From the NCBI GenBank assembly GCA_027488735.1, contig JAIYBB010000005.1, positions 248,001 through 312,000 of the forward strand: a stretch of 64,000 nt of DNA, read 5' to 3'. The translations under genes were made by a program, and so were the position numbers. The notes beneath the pieces were generated by a model. The model saw only the letters and a program-made list of their open reading frames with translations. It had not been told where the DNA came from and did no database searches. This document shows positions 33,456-42,625 of this stretch, one piece after another (positions within the stretch are counted from its first letter, which is position 1; each line of letters starts with the position of its first letter). Source of the DNA: Comamonadaceae bacterium. GTDB taxonomy: Bacteria > Pseudomonadota > Gammaproteobacteria > Burkholderiales > Burkholderiaceae_C.

Positions 33456-35258
33456 TTATTCCTTGGTCTTTGATGCGTGTAATTCCTGCAGGCCATGTTC
33501 GAGTGAACGCACCATGCGCGTCACGGCCTGGGGCAGGTGCTTCATGGATTGGGCTTTGATATCCACTTGCAAGGTCCCTTGGGCCAGTTGCAACACGATG
33601 TCTTTGTATTGCGCCATGTCATGCGCAATGAGTTGTGGCAATTCAAGCGTCGTCAACAAACTCGCACCCATGCGCGAAACCATGCTTTGTCCGCACAGCG
33701 TGACCAAGGGCACGCCAGCGTCGATCACGTCCTTGCTGGTCGAACCGCAGTTGTACGGATAGGTGTCTAAAAACACATCGGCCAAACCGAGTCTGGCGCG
33801 AAACACGTCATGGCCTACGCGCGGGCTGAACACCAAACGCTGTAAGTCAATGTGTTTGGAGGCAGCATGGTTTTTCAAATGCCGTGTGGTGTCTGCGTTG
33901 TCATCCATCAGCCACAACACCGCTTGCGGATGCGCTTGCAACACGGACAGCCACGCATCAAACAGTGCGGGGTTGAGTTTGTAGGTGTTGCCAAACGAGG
34001 CCATCACAAACGCATCCTCTGGCAAGCCCAGACTTTGGCGTGACAAGTCAACGGCAACACTTTGCCGCGGTGCCAGCGGAATGAAACTGCCGTCGACCAA
34101 CAGCGCTTGTTTTTCCGAGAAAAACGGCTTCAATCCGTCATGAAACACTTGCCGGTCGGCCACCACAAAATCAAACCAAGGCATGGCCGTGGTGCCTATG
34201 AATCCCAAATAAGCGCCTTGCAGCGGGGCAGGGCGCAACGCAAAAATGCCCGGGCGTGCACCCGACGACAAGCCGTGCAAATCAATCAGCACATCTATTT
34301 CGTCTAGCAACACTTGTTCTGCGACTTGCCGGTCGCTGAGCGCATGCACGCCTCGCACATGGTCGAATGCATGTTTCAATTGCTCACGGTGCGGCGTGCC
34401 GTCTTCAGGGCTGAAGTCATAGGCATAAATCTCAAAGGCTTGCCGGTCATGCGCTTGCATCATTTCGGGCAACAGCAGGCCCACGGCATGCACGCACAAG
34501 TCCCCCGATACATAGCCGATGCGCAATCGTGGGTGGTGGTAGCGGCGACCACGCGACAAGTCGTCGGCGGGCACGGCAAAACTGCGCTGCACAAACGAAT
34601 GGGCGCTCAGCAGTTGCAGCGCCGGATCATCATGCAAGGCCAACATGGCCAGCGGAGAAGTGGCCATCAACATCTCGTGCGTGCTGACACCTTCCAAGGC
34701 TTGGTACACCGGCCAGCGGCAAGCTTTTTGCCGGATATGCACCCAGTGCTGTATCACATGGGGTTGTTTGGGCATCAAGCGCAGGCTGTGGGTCAATGCG
34801 TTTTCTGCGAGTTGGTAATTTTTCAGGTTTTCTTGCACCCGACCTATGTGGTTCAAAGCCATCACCACCAAATTCAGGTCATGGTCCACGGTATGAAAGT
34901 ATTGGCTGGCTAATTGGCCCCAGTACTGCAAAGCGGTGTCTGTGAGGCCTGCTTTTTCGCAGGTCAAACCCAAATTCACCAAGGCCTGGCCAAAACCGGG
35001 CTTGAGCCGCAGGCATTGTTCGTAAGCCGACATCGCGCCTTTGAGGTTGCCCAGACTTTGCAGCAATGCGCCGTAGTTGAACCACACCACCGGGCTGTGG
35101 GTTTGCTGTTCATCTGCCAGCCAATTGCCGTAGAGCAACGCGGCTTGCTCGGCATTGCCGCTGCCTTGCAGGTTTTCACAGGTCTCAATCAAAGCACGCA
35201 TGTCGGAAATTTCGACAGGTGGCTTGGCGTTGTTTGACAGTAATTTTGTAGGGTTCAT
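33456..35258 (-). CDS. SPINDLY/OGT-type TPR O-glycosyltransferase
   Basis: A GT41-like protein of about 600 residues. TPR repeats cover roughly residues 15-185. The catalytic part has RLRIGYVSGDLCVHAVG, DVLIDLHGLSSGARPGIFALRPAPLQ, VMASFGNTYKLNP and the UDP-site segment YNCGSTSKDVIDAGVPLVT with RMGASLL. This family adds single sugars to Ser/Thr of cytoplasmic proteins. Two possible targets are encoded nearby: the Ser/Thr-rich octapeptide protein and the flagellins. The start is uncertain: ATG at 35258 or 35303, neither with a good ribosome-binding site. It leads the minus-strand operon. Confidence 0.85.
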   Translation of the reverse strand: MNPTKLLSNNAKPPVEISDMRALIETCENLQGSGNAEQAALLYGNWLADEQQTHSPVVWFNYGALLQSLGNLKGAMSAYEQCLRLKPGFGQALVNLGLTCEKAGLTDTALQYWGQLASQYFHTVDHDLNLVVMALNHIGRVQENLKNYQLAENALTHSLRLMPKQPHVIQHWVHIRQKACRWPVYQALEGVSTHEMLMATSPLAMLALHDDPALQLLSAHSFVQRSFAVPADDLSRGRRYHHPRLRIGYVSGDLCVHAVGLLLPEMMQAHDRQAFEIYAYDFSPEDGTPHREQLKHAFDHVRGVHALSDRQVAEQVLLDEIDVLIDLHGLSSGARPGIFALRPAPLQGAYLGFIGTTAMPWFDFVVADRQVFHDGLKPFFSEKQALLVDGSFIPLAPRQSVAVDLSRQSLGLPEDAFVMASFGNTYKLNPALFDAWLSVLQAHPQAVLWLMDDNADTTRHLKNHAASKHIDLQRLVFSPRVGHDVFRARLGLADVFLDTYPYNCGSTSKDVIDAGVPLVTLCGQSMVSRMGASLLTTLELPQLIAHDMAQYKDIVLQLAQGTLQVDIKAQSMKHLPQAVTRMVRSLEHGLQELHASKTKE

Positions 35259-35351
35259 GAGGTGAAAAGGTTTCAATAGAAACAAGTTCACCATGTCATG
35301 CATGATTTAAGCCAACTCTATTGACAGGGTATGAATCAGGGCAAAAAAGAT

Positions 35352-35368
35352 TGGCATGTCAATTGCTT
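35352..35368 (+). promoter_or_regulatory. sigma-54 promoter of the 154-residue gene
   Basis: TGGCATG (35352-35358), TCAA, TTGCTT (35363-35368); ten bases between GG and GC. It lies 60 bases before the ATG at 35428. Confidence 0.75.
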
Positions 35369-35427
35369 AGATCGACTACAAGCGCTGTTGAATATGGCGC
35401 AATGTTGACACTAACCAAGGAATACAA

Positions 35428-35892
35428 ATGAACCTGATCCAAGAACTGATGAACCAAGCGCACACCGGTGGCTTACTGCAAACCGAGCACATCAAGCGCT
35501 TCAGTCCCGCTGAAATCCGCGAAGCCATTCAAACCTTGGTGGCCACAGAGCAATTGGATTTGGCCTTCGCCTTAGGCTCTGCAGGCATGAGCATTCACCC
35601 GCACAGCGAAGACATGCTGGCCATCAACGGCCTGCTGGCTTTGATGCAGCAAGACTGGCCTTTGGCCGTGGACTATCTGCAAGAGTTGATGGATATCCAG
35701 GGTGCCAATACCCAGGCCTTCACTTTCGTGATGATGGTTCGCGCATTGCGCTGCAACCTCGATCCCGCCCGCGCATTGCAAGTGGCCCGCCAAGGCTTGC
35801 AAATGTTTCCTGAACAACTCGAGCTGGTGGCCGAAAGCTTGGCGCTTGAAGATTACGCCGATTTGGTTGGCGTAAGCACACAAATTCAATAA
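35428..35892 (+). CDS. small helical protein, sigma-54 controlled, unknown function
   Basis: I do not recognise this 154-residue protein. It looks fully helical and resembles a short TPR or SycD-like fold: EAIQTLVATEQLDLAFALGSAGMSIHPHSEDMLAINGLLAL, then WPLAVDYLQELMDIQG and LQVARQGLQMFPEQLELV. Proteins of this shape include type III secretion chaperones. It has its own sigma-54 promoter and an AAGGA ribosome-binding site, and lies just before the giant flagellin. A chaperone or assembly role for that flagellin or for the repeat protein is a reasonable guess, not shown. Confidence 0.65.
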   Translation: MNLIQELMNQAHTGGLLQTEHIKRFSPAEIREAIQTLVATEQLDLAFALGSAGMSIHPHSEDMLAINGLLALMQQDWPLAVDYLQELMDIQGANTQAFTFVMMVRALRCNLDPARALQVARQGLQMFPEQLELVAESLALEDYADLVGVSTQIQ

Positions 35893-35910
35893 AAAGTATG
35901 AGCGGCAATC

Positions 35911-35926
35911 TGGCAAGCACTTGCCA
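35911..35926. repeat. inverted repeat TGGCAAG-CA-CTTGCCA
   Basis: Perfect seven-base arms around CA, 19 bases after the 154-residue gene. A second looser inverted pair, TTTTGCC and GGCAAAA, lies around 35942-35973. No T-run follows directly, so an operator is as likely as a terminator. Confidence 0.4.
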
Positions 35927-36022
35927 CCCGTCCACGACAGTTTTTGCCACCGTCTTCACACACAGCGGCAAAACCCATACAAATCAGGAAGTTTGTAAGG
36001 GTTTGAGAAATAAAACTGAAGT

Positions 36023-36039
36023 TGGCATCAAGCTTGCTT
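36023..36039 (+). promoter_or_regulatory. sigma-54 promoter of the giant flagellin gene
   Basis: TGGCATC (36023-36029), AAGC, TTGCTT (36034-36039), ten bases between GG and GC. It is 43 bases before the ATG at 36083. A flagellin read by sigma-54 rather than FliA would be made earlier in assembly. Confidence 0.8.
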
Positions 36040-36082
36040 AATTGATCGCAACACACATGGCCTGAAAGGTCTGGAGAAGTAA

Positions 36083-39000
36083 ATGGCAGTCATCAACACC
36101 AACGTTAAAGCGCTTTTTTCACAGGCGGCTCTGAAATCAACAGAGCGCAGTCAGTCTGTGGCTATGCAGCAGTTATCAACCGGTAAGCGGATCAATTCTG
36201 CACGCGACGATGCAGCAGGCATGGCGATTTCTACGCGCATGACGCATCAGATACGCAGCTTGAACCAGGCGGTTCGCAACGCCGGGGATGCCATTTCTTT
36301 GATACAGACAGCTGAAGGCGCGACCAACGAAATCACGGACATGATGCAACGCATGCGTGAATTGGCCGTTCAAGCAGTCAACGACACCAATGACAATGCG
36401 CAGCGCGGTTACCTGGATTTAGAGTTTCAACAACTCAAACAGGAGATCGTGCGTGTTGCCGACACCACCGAATGGAACGGGTTCCCAGTGCTCAACGGTA
36501 CAGCCGGCGAGCGCGTGGGTGAAATGCCATTGTTCAAAGTGACCTCAGAGAACAAATTCGGTTCGGTGTTCATCAACCCCACCACTTCACGATCACTCGG
36601 TGGCGATGACGGTGGCGAGAAACAAACCTTGACCATTGGCGGCACTGCTGTCACCACAGGTGACATCACCGTCGGTGGCGTGACAGTGACACTGGATTCG
36701 ACAGATATTTTGTCCACCTCCGCGATAGCCGCCAAAATCCAGAGCACATTGAGCAATGATGCCAGCTTCTCCTCCAGCTCAGGCAGAAGCGTCAGCGTGT
36801 CAGGCAGCGTGGTGACCATCGTCTACGCCGCTGATGAAGGCGCCGTATCAGACACCGATGTGTCGTATTCAGCCATCAACGGCATGACCGCAGCAGTGGC
36901 GACCACCCGCGAAGCAATCGCAGCGGGCTCAGAAGCTTTCAAAGACGGTGGAGCGTTCCTCAAAAGCGGCTCGCTCAGCATGAGCACCGACACTTCCGGC
37001 AATGTCACGGCTTCGTTCCTGACAGAAGCAGGCGACACCATTGACATGACGGGTGTATTGAACACCAGCGCCAGAAATGAATCCGCGGTGGTGACTTTCA
37101 ATGCAGTGACAGTGGGCCAAACGGTGACTGTGGGCGGCTTGACACTGACGGTGACTCAAGCTGCAACTGCAGCGCAAGTAGCTGCGTCATTTGGCGTTCT
37201 TGCTAATGGTGATGCTGCTGGTGATCTTTCAACTTACGGTACTTGGTCGGGCACGTTCAGCGGTTTTACAACAGCTTACACAGCGAGCAACACTTACATC
37301 ACGGCTACCAGCACTACATCCAGCACCAACGTGACGGATTTGGAAGTCAGCAGCTCAGGCACAGCGCCAACCATTGACATCACCAATGGCGCACCTGCCA
37401 GTTCGATCAGCTTTTTTGCAGACAGCGGCTCCAATAGCGAAGTGATTTCAAAAGACTTGGTCTATACATTTGCCACGTCTGCCGGTGCCGCCTCTGCCTT
37501 GACTTCCAGAAGTTTCAGCTACGCCGTCGACGTGGCCGGCAGCATCCCTGCATTGCGCTCAGGCGACTTGCAAATCAACGGCATTGAAATCGGCGCATCC
37601 CACGCTGAAGACGATCCGTTCTCACCAGTCAACAATGCTTCAGGCAGTGCGATTGCCAAAGCTGCTGCGATCAACCGCATGGCCAACGCCACCGGTGTGA
37701 CCCGTGGCGAATCCCAAATGCTCACTTTCAGCGGTACACCCACAGCGGGTACCCTGACAGTCGGTGGTGTCAGCGTGACGCTTGACGCCCTGGACAACAC
37801 CTCAGCCAAAGCCACTGCCAAGATTGCCGCGGCATTGCAGGCCAGTACTTTGTTTGACGAGTCCAGCGGACGCACGGTCAGCTACACAGCGGGCAATTCG
37901 GCCCTGACCATCACTTACAAAGCGTCTGAAGGCAACATCTCTGACACCAGCATTTCTGCGGGTTCCACCGGACTCACCGGTGTGGTCGATGTGATGGAAG
38001 AAAACTTCACTGCAACGGCTGGCACTGGCGTTTACGCCAAGGTCAACCAAAACGTGATGACCGGCAAGGCCATGACAGGTACCTCGGTGCTCAAAGGCCT
38101 GGTTTTCATCAACGGATTTGCCAGTGCCAACATCGCCACCACCTTGAACAACACACGGGCCACGCGCTCTGATGTGGTTAAGGCGATCAACATGATCAGC
38201 GACAAAACCGGTGTCAAAGCGATTGACACAGGTTCTGACACCAAAGGCGTGACATTGGTCGCTGCCGATGGTCGCAACATTGAAGTGAGTTTCGAGACCG
38301 CTGCCAACGATGACGAGTTCGGTGCACGCATCGGTTTGCGCCAAGGCGTGCAGGCCAGCACGATTTCTTTGGAATCCAAAATCCCCACCCCTGTGGTGCT
38401 CAGCACTGACTCCACCGGTGACATCACCCGTGCCGGTTTGATCGAGGGCAATTTCACCCGCAACCAAGCCGTGGCCAACACCAGCGCGCGCGACATCGTG
38501 TCGCCGTCTGTGGCACAGGTCGACAGTTTGCTGATTGGGGGCACGATTGCCATTGGAGATACATTCTCTACGGTGGTCAACGGTAGCACTTACACCTTCA
38601 CAGCAACTGGCACCACAGCACAATCTGTTCGCGATGGTTTGGTCGACCTGATCAACGCTGACAGCGATCTGAAAGTCACCGCCCAAGCCGGTTGGGCAGC
38701 GGGCGAGTTGTTCCTGACAGCCGACAACCCAGGCACCAGCTTTACCTTCACCACCTCCAAGAGCTCGACCTCGGGCACCATGACCACGGCCAATGAAATC
38801 GAGAGCGCCAGCGCCAGTTTCAAACCCTTGGGCATGGACGATTTGGTGATCAACGGCGTGAAGATTCCTCCCAGCAAAGCTGGCGACGACACCTTTTCAC
38901 CCACAGGCCCCACCAGCAGCGACCGCAGCGCCAGCGCGATTGCGATTGCGGCCGCCATCAATTCACAAACACCGGTGACCGGTGTCAGAGCCATTGCCAA

Positions 39001-40342
39001 CGGCGCACAAGCCAAGGGCAGCGTCACCGACACCAGCGTGCCGGTGCTCAGCACACCCACATACCATTCCTTGTTTGTCAACGGCACAGAAATTCAAGTG
39101 CTGTTTACCCAAAATGAAACCGGCACCGCCAGACGTACCAAGGTGGTGGAAGCCATCAATACCTATTCGGGTACCCACGGTGTCACCGCCGCTGACAACG
39201 GCAACGGTGTGACCTTGACATCAGACGGACGCAATTTGGCGGTCTGGTTCGACTCGAATGTAGAAGACCTGTCGGCCGCCAGCTTTGGTTTGGACAATGG
39301 GGATGCGGTTGAGCAAGCTGCGCGGGTCACACTGACCGGCACCACCAGTGCGACCGTGTCTGTGGTGATCAACGGCATCACCATCACTTCTGCTGCCGCT
39401 GCTACCCTGACAGACAGAACGACTGCATTGGCCACTGCGATCAGCAGTGCCATCACTTCCGGCACGATCAAAAACGTCACGGTTTCGTCTGACACTGCCA
39501 ACGGCTATGTCACCGTCACCTCAACCGTTGCCGGCTCGCCGTTTGAAATTTATGGCGCGAGCTCTGGCTCGGCATTGAACTCAGTCAATGTTGCTGAGGT
39601 CACTGCCAACAGCTATGGCAGCAACCAAGTCACAGGTATTTTGGACGGCGACGCAGACAGCACCACCGCGCGTACCCTGTACGGCACGGTTCGCATGATT
39701 GCTACTGCACCGCAAATGCCAGGTTTGCCCATGCCGATTGGTGCGCCGCCTTCAGACTACGAAACCTTGTTGCGTGCCAACGGTCGCCCGTTCTCGGTGA
39801 CTTCAGGGGCCGATGGTTTTGGCACCAACAGCAATTTCGCAGCCTTGGGCTTCCACGAAGGCACCTATGGCGGGCGTTCCAGCTCTGAAATGGACCCGCC
39901 CAAAGTCGGACGTCTGGCCTTCCAAGTCGGCGCATCTGCCAACCAAATGATCACCATCGACTTGGCCGACTTCGGCAAAGGCGGACCGATCACCGGCGAC
40001 ATCACCGGCGATGTGGACTTGAACATAGAACAACGCAGCGTGCGAATCAACACACGCGAAGGCGCCAGCGCAGTACTGGCCAAGTTGGATGACGCCATGG
40101 ACAAGGTCAACGCCACTCGCGCCACCATGGGTGCGGTGATGAACCGTTTGGACCATGTGATCACCAACTTGTCTAACGTGTCGATGAATTTGTCTGCCTC
40201 ACGCAGCCAGATTGAAGACGCGGATTACGCAGCAGCTTCTACTGAATTGGCGAAGAACCAAATCATGCAACAGGCCGGCACAGCGGTATTGGCGCAAGCC
40301 AACACCAGCCAGCAATCGGTGCTCAAGTTGTTGGGCGGTTAA
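36083..40342 (+). CDS. giant flagellin (1419 residues)
   Basis: Both ends are canonical flagellin: AVINTNVKALFSQAALKSTERSQ, RINSARDDAAGMAISTRMT and MMQRMRELAVQAVND at the start, and SASRSQIEDADYAAASTELAKNQIMQQAGTAVLAQANTSQQSVLKLLGG at the end (shortened here in concept: the last 50 residues). The middle, about residues 170-1290, is a very large exposed region with repeated units. Two copies of a TVGGVTVTLD / TVGGVSVTLD unit lie near residues 205 and 560, and several flagellin-IN units carry ADGRNI or SDGRNL. GGAGAA precedes the ATG. It is about 2.5-3 times longer than usual flagellins. It may form thick or sheathed-looking filaments, or a proximal segment. Confidence 0.93.
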   Translation: MAVINTNVKALFSQAALKSTERSQSVAMQQLSTGKRINSARDDAAGMAISTRMTHQIRSLNQAVRNAGDAISLIQTAEGATNEITDMMQRMRELAVQAVNDTNDNAQRGYLDLEFQQLKQEIVRVADTTEWNGFPVLNGTAGERVGEMPLFKVTSENKFGSVFINPTTSRSLGGDDGGEKQTLTIGGTAVTTGDITVGGVTVTLDSTDILSTSAIAAKIQSTLSNDASFSSSSGRSVSVSGSVVTIVYAADEGAVSDTDVSYSAINGMTAAVATTREAIAAGSEAFKDGGAFLKSGSLSMSTDTSGNVTASFLTEAGDTIDMTGVLNTSARNESAVVTFNAVTVGQTVTVGGLTLTVTQAATAAQVAASFGVLANGDAAGDLSTYGTWSGTFSGFTTAYTASNTYITATSTTSSTNVTDLEVSSSGTAPTIDITNGAPASSISFFADSGSNSEVISKDLVYTFATSAGAASALTSRSFSYAVDVAGSIPALRSGDLQINGIEIGASHAEDDPFSPVNNASGSAIAKAAAINRMANATGVTRGESQMLTFSGTPTAGTLTVGGVSVTLDALDNTSAKATAKIAAALQASTLFDESSGRTVSYTAGNSALTITYKASEGNISDTSISAGSTGLTGVVDVMEENFTATAGTGVYAKVNQNVMTGKAMTGTSVLKGLVFINGFASANIATTLNNTRATRSDVVKAINMISDKTGVKAIDTGSDTKGVTLVAADGRNIEVSFETAANDDEFGARIGLRQGVQASTISLESKIPTPVVLSTDSTGDITRAGLIEGNFTRNQAVANTSARDIVSPSVAQVDSLLIGGTIAIGDTFSTVVNGSTYTFTATGTTAQSVRDGLVDLINADSDLKVTAQAGWAAGELFLTADNPGTSFTFTTSKSSTSGTMTTANEIESASASFKPLGMDDLVINGVKIPPSKAGDDTFSPTGPTSSDRSASAIAIAAAINSQTPVTGVRAIANGAQAKGSVTDTSVPVLSTPTYHSLFVNGTEIQVLFTQNETGTARRTKVVEAINTYSGTHGVTAADNGNGVTLTSDGRNLAVWFDSNVEDLSAASFGLDNGDAVEQAARVTLTGTTSATVSVVINGITITSAAAATLTDRTTALATAISSAITSGTIKNVTVSSDTANGYVTVTSTVAGSPFEIYGASSGSALNSVNVAEVTANSYGSNQVTGILDGDADSTTARTLYGTVRMIATAPQMPGLPMPIGAPPSDYETLLRANGRPFSVTSGADGFGTNSNFAALGFHEGTYGGRSSSEMDPPKVGRLAFQVGASANQMITIDLADFGKGGPITGDITGDVDLNIEQRSVRINTREGASAVLAKLDDAMDKVNATRATMGAVMNRLDHVITNLSNVSMNLSASRSQIEDADYAAASTELAKNQIMQQAGTAVLAQANTSQQSVLKLLGG

Positions 40343-40380
40343 CCTCGCAAGATTGAACGCTTAACCACGCACACTTATTC

Positions 40381-40650
40381 ATGCCACCGAATACTTTTGC
40401 TGAAGACCCGACAAAGGCGCCGGATTGCTGGCAATGCCGCTATTTCGCCATCAGTTGGGACCCGCGCAACCCCTACCAATGCAAGATGATGGGGTTCAAG
40501 AGCCGCATGATTCCCTCTTTCGAGGTGTACAGGGCAGATGGCAACCACTGTCGCGGATTCATGGCCAAGCCGACGCAACCGGCTGCGGAGCTGGCGATGC
40601 AAGCCACGCCTAGCGTCAGGAAAACCTCGCGTTATCTGTGGAAGGCTTGA
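40381..40650 (+). CDS. small Cys-motif protein, probably metal-binding
   Basis: An 89-residue protein with four Cys: CWQCRYF (about residues 16-22), YQCKMMGFKS (about 32-41) and HCRGF (about 57). The spacing suggests one zinc or Fe-S site. I do not know its function. It lies 38 bases after the giant flagellin and before the sigma-54 activator gene. Confidence 0.65.
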   Translation: MPPNTFAEDPTKAPDCWQCRYFAISWDPRNPYQCKMMGFKSRMIPSFEVYRADGNHCRGFMAKPTQPAAELAMQATPSVRKTSRYLWKA

Positions 40651-40721
40651 TGGGCGGCTGTCGAAATGCCGACTCATTAGCCATTAGAGATTCAAATCAT
40701 AAAAAATAAAGCTTAATATAA

Positions 40722-40743
40722 GTATTTAAGTACTATTAAATAC
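40722..40743. repeat. AT-rich inverted repeat upstream of the activator promoter
   Basis: GTATTTAA (40722-40729) and TTAAATAC (40736-40743) around GTACTA, three bases before the -24 box. It could be a binding site for a flagellar master regulator or a bending protein; this is a guess. Confidence 0.4.
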
Positions 40744-40746
40744 AGC

Positions 40747-40763
40747 TGGCACACCCATTGCTT
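40747..40763 (+). promoter_or_regulatory. sigma-54 promoter of the activator gene
   Basis: TGGCACA (40747-40753), CCCA, TTGCTT (40758-40763), ten bases between GG and GC. It is the closest match to the sigma-54 consensus in the window. The coding start lies 23-32 bases further on. Confidence 0.8.
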
Positions 40764-40786
40764 ATTGATCAGACCTTTGTTACTGG

Positions 40787-42232
40787 TTGATCAATGTGAA
40801 CACTTCGACTTCAAACGTACTGCAAGCTGTCTGGCTGGATCCGTTCAGCCCGCTTGATGATGAGCAGCGTGCCCAGTTGGGTGAGGCAGGCTTGGCATTG
40901 CACGCTATTTCCACTTTGGGGGACTTGACCTTGGCGCTCAAACGCGCACATGTCATGATCATTCGCTTGGGCGACAGCGCGGATTTGCTGCGCGAGGTGC
41001 AAACCTTGATCGGCCAACTCGGTTTCAATGTGCCTGTGATCTGCCGCGTGGAAAGACGCCGCATGGAAGTCACGGTGGACGCCATGCGCCACGGCGCAAT
41101 GCATGTGTTGCCGACAGATGAATGGTCTGTAGCAGCTTGGCAAGGCGCCACCCAAGGCATGCAAATGGTTGACAGCAACCATCCCAAAAGTTTTGTGTTT
41201 GTCGACCCGGTCAGCCAACATTTGTTGGCGTTGGCACAGCGCGTGGCTCAAACAGAAGTCACCGCGTTATTGGTCGGACCGACCGGCGCTGGCAAGGAAG
41301 TGCTGGCCCGAGTGCTGCACGAGTCTTCACAGCGCGCCAAAGGACCATTTGTGGCGCTGAACTGTTCGGCTTTGCCAGAGCACTTGATTGAAGACATGTT
41401 GTTTGGTCATGAAAAGGGCGCGTTCACGGGTGCTCACAAGGACCACAAAGGCTTGTTTGAGCAAGCTCAAGGCGGCACGGTGTTTTTGGACGAGATCGGC
41501 GAAATGCCCATCCATTTGCAAGCCAAACTGCTGCGCGTATTGCAAGAGAAAAAACTCAACCGATTGGGCGGTGAAGCCGCTATCGATTTGGACGTGCGCG
41601 TGATTGCCGCCACCAATAAGGATTTGCGCCAAGCCATTGAAGCGCGCGAATTCCGCGAGGATTTGTATTTTCGCATCAGCACCTTCCGCTTGCGCATTCA
41701 GCCTTTGTGCGAACGCCCCGGTGACATCCTGCCCTTGGCCATGCAAGCTTTGAACCGTTTGGCCAAAGACAATATTCCATTGAGCTTGAGTATCGAATCG
41801 CAATTGATGCTGCAGCAATACCCTTGGCCCGGCAATGTGCGTGAACTTGAAAATGTGATTCAGCGTGCCGTGGTGTTGTGCCGTGGCTGTGTGGTCACAC
41901 CAGCGCATTTGATGTTTGATGAAACACAGCCCATGATGTTGCACAGCATCGCCGACACACACATCCTGAAAGCAGTGCATGTGGCAGAACCTGCCACGCC
42001 GTCGCCAGACAGTTTCATGGCACCCAACAGCTCGGATGACATGAAAGTCACTGCCCCCGAGGACCTGATGTCAGCGGTGAAAGCCAGTGAACACCAAGTG
42101 ATTTTGGCGGCGATTCAAGCCACCGAAAGCCGTGTCGAGGCCGCGAAAAAACTCGGCATCAGTCCGCGCACATTGCGCTACAAGTTGGCCCAACTGCGTG
42201 AACGCGGCATGGACCTGGCTGTGGCCGCGTGA
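40787..42232 (+). CDS. sigma-54-dependent flagellar activator (FleQ/FlrC type)
   Basis: An enhancer-binding protein of 481 residues. Residues 1-125 resemble a receiver domain, but the usual phospho-acceptor Asp is not evident (AHVMIIRLGDS). The AAA+ domain has Walker A GPTGAGKE (about residue 163), the sigma-54 contact loop GAFTGA (about 211), Walker B VFLDEIGEMP and ATNKDL. A Fis-type HTH ends it (RVEAAKKLGISPRTLRYKL). It probably drives the sigma-54 promoters of this locus. The start is TTG at 40787 or GTG at 40796; neither has a clear ribosome-binding site. fliE follows after 16 bases. Confidence 0.9.
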   Translation: MINVNTSTSNVLQAVWLDPFSPLDDEQRAQLGEAGLALHAISTLGDLTLALKRAHVMIIRLGDSADLLREVQTLIGQLGFNVPVICRVERRRMEVTVDAMRHGAMHVLPTDEWSVAAWQGATQGMQMVDSNHPKSFVFVDPVSQHLLALAQRVAQTEVTALLVGPTGAGKEVLARVLHESSQRAKGPFVALNCSALPEHLIEDMLFGHEKGAFTGAHKDHKGLFEQAQGGTVFLDEIGEMPIHLQAKLLRVLQEKKLNRLGGEAAIDLDVRVIAATNKDLRQAIEAREFREDLYFRISTFRLRIQPLCERPGDILPLAMQALNRLAKDNIPLSLSIESQLMLQQYPWPGNVRELENVIQRAVVLCRGCVVTPAHLMFDETQPMMLHSIADTHILKAVHVAEPATPSPDSFMAPNSSDDMKVTAPEDLMSAVKASEHQVILAAIQATESRVEAAKKLGISPRTLRYKLAQLRERGMDLAVAA

Positions 42233-42248
42233 GTAGGGAGCAGCAGCC

Positions 42249-42611
42249 ATGATTGACGGAATTTCAGGCAACAGCGTGAACTCCATGATGGAGACGATTC
42301 GCGCCTACCAAAACAAGGCCGCCGCAGGTGTTGACCAGATCAACATCAAGCCGCCGCAGGTGCAAGACGTTCAGGCACCTAAAACCGAACTGCCGAATTT
42401 CACCGAGTCGGTCAAGAACCTGCTCGACAAAGTCAATGAAACGCAACTCAAGTCCTCGGGCTTACAAGAAGCGTATCAACGAGGCGAAGACGTACCTTTG
42501 ACCGATGTGGTCTTGGGTATGCAGAAATCCTCTCTGGCATTTGAGGCCACCTTACAGGTGCGCAACAAAGTGCTCAGAGCGTATGAAGAAATCATGAACA
42601 TGCCGGTCTAA
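42249..42611 (+). CDS. fliE: FliE, MS-ring/rod junction protein
   Basis: FliE connects the MS ring to the proximal rod. The C-terminal half carries the conserved DVVLGMQKSSLAFEATLQVRNKVLRAYEEIMNMPV (last 35 residues, given here by its two ends DVVLGMQKSS and YEEIMNMPV). Length 120 is normal. It opens the fliEFGH run directly after the activator gene. Confidence 0.93.
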   Translation: MIDGISGNSVNSMMETIRAYQNKAAAGVDQINIKPPQVQDVQAPKTELPNFTESVKNLLDKVNETQLKSSGLQEAYQRGEDVPLTDVVLGMQKSSLAFEATLQVRNKVLRAYEEIMNMPV

Positions 42612-42625
42612 CCTGAGAGAACACC

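Noticed and set aside
35911..35926. TGGCAAG...TTGCC as an additional sigma-54 promoter
   Set aside because: Only nine bases separate GG and GC; the sigma-54 holoenzyme needs ten. It is better read as an inverted repeat.
37802..38686. Long minus-strand frames opposite the giant flagellin
   Set aside because: They are antisense to a repetitive high-GC gene; such frames arise by chance from codon bias and show no domain.
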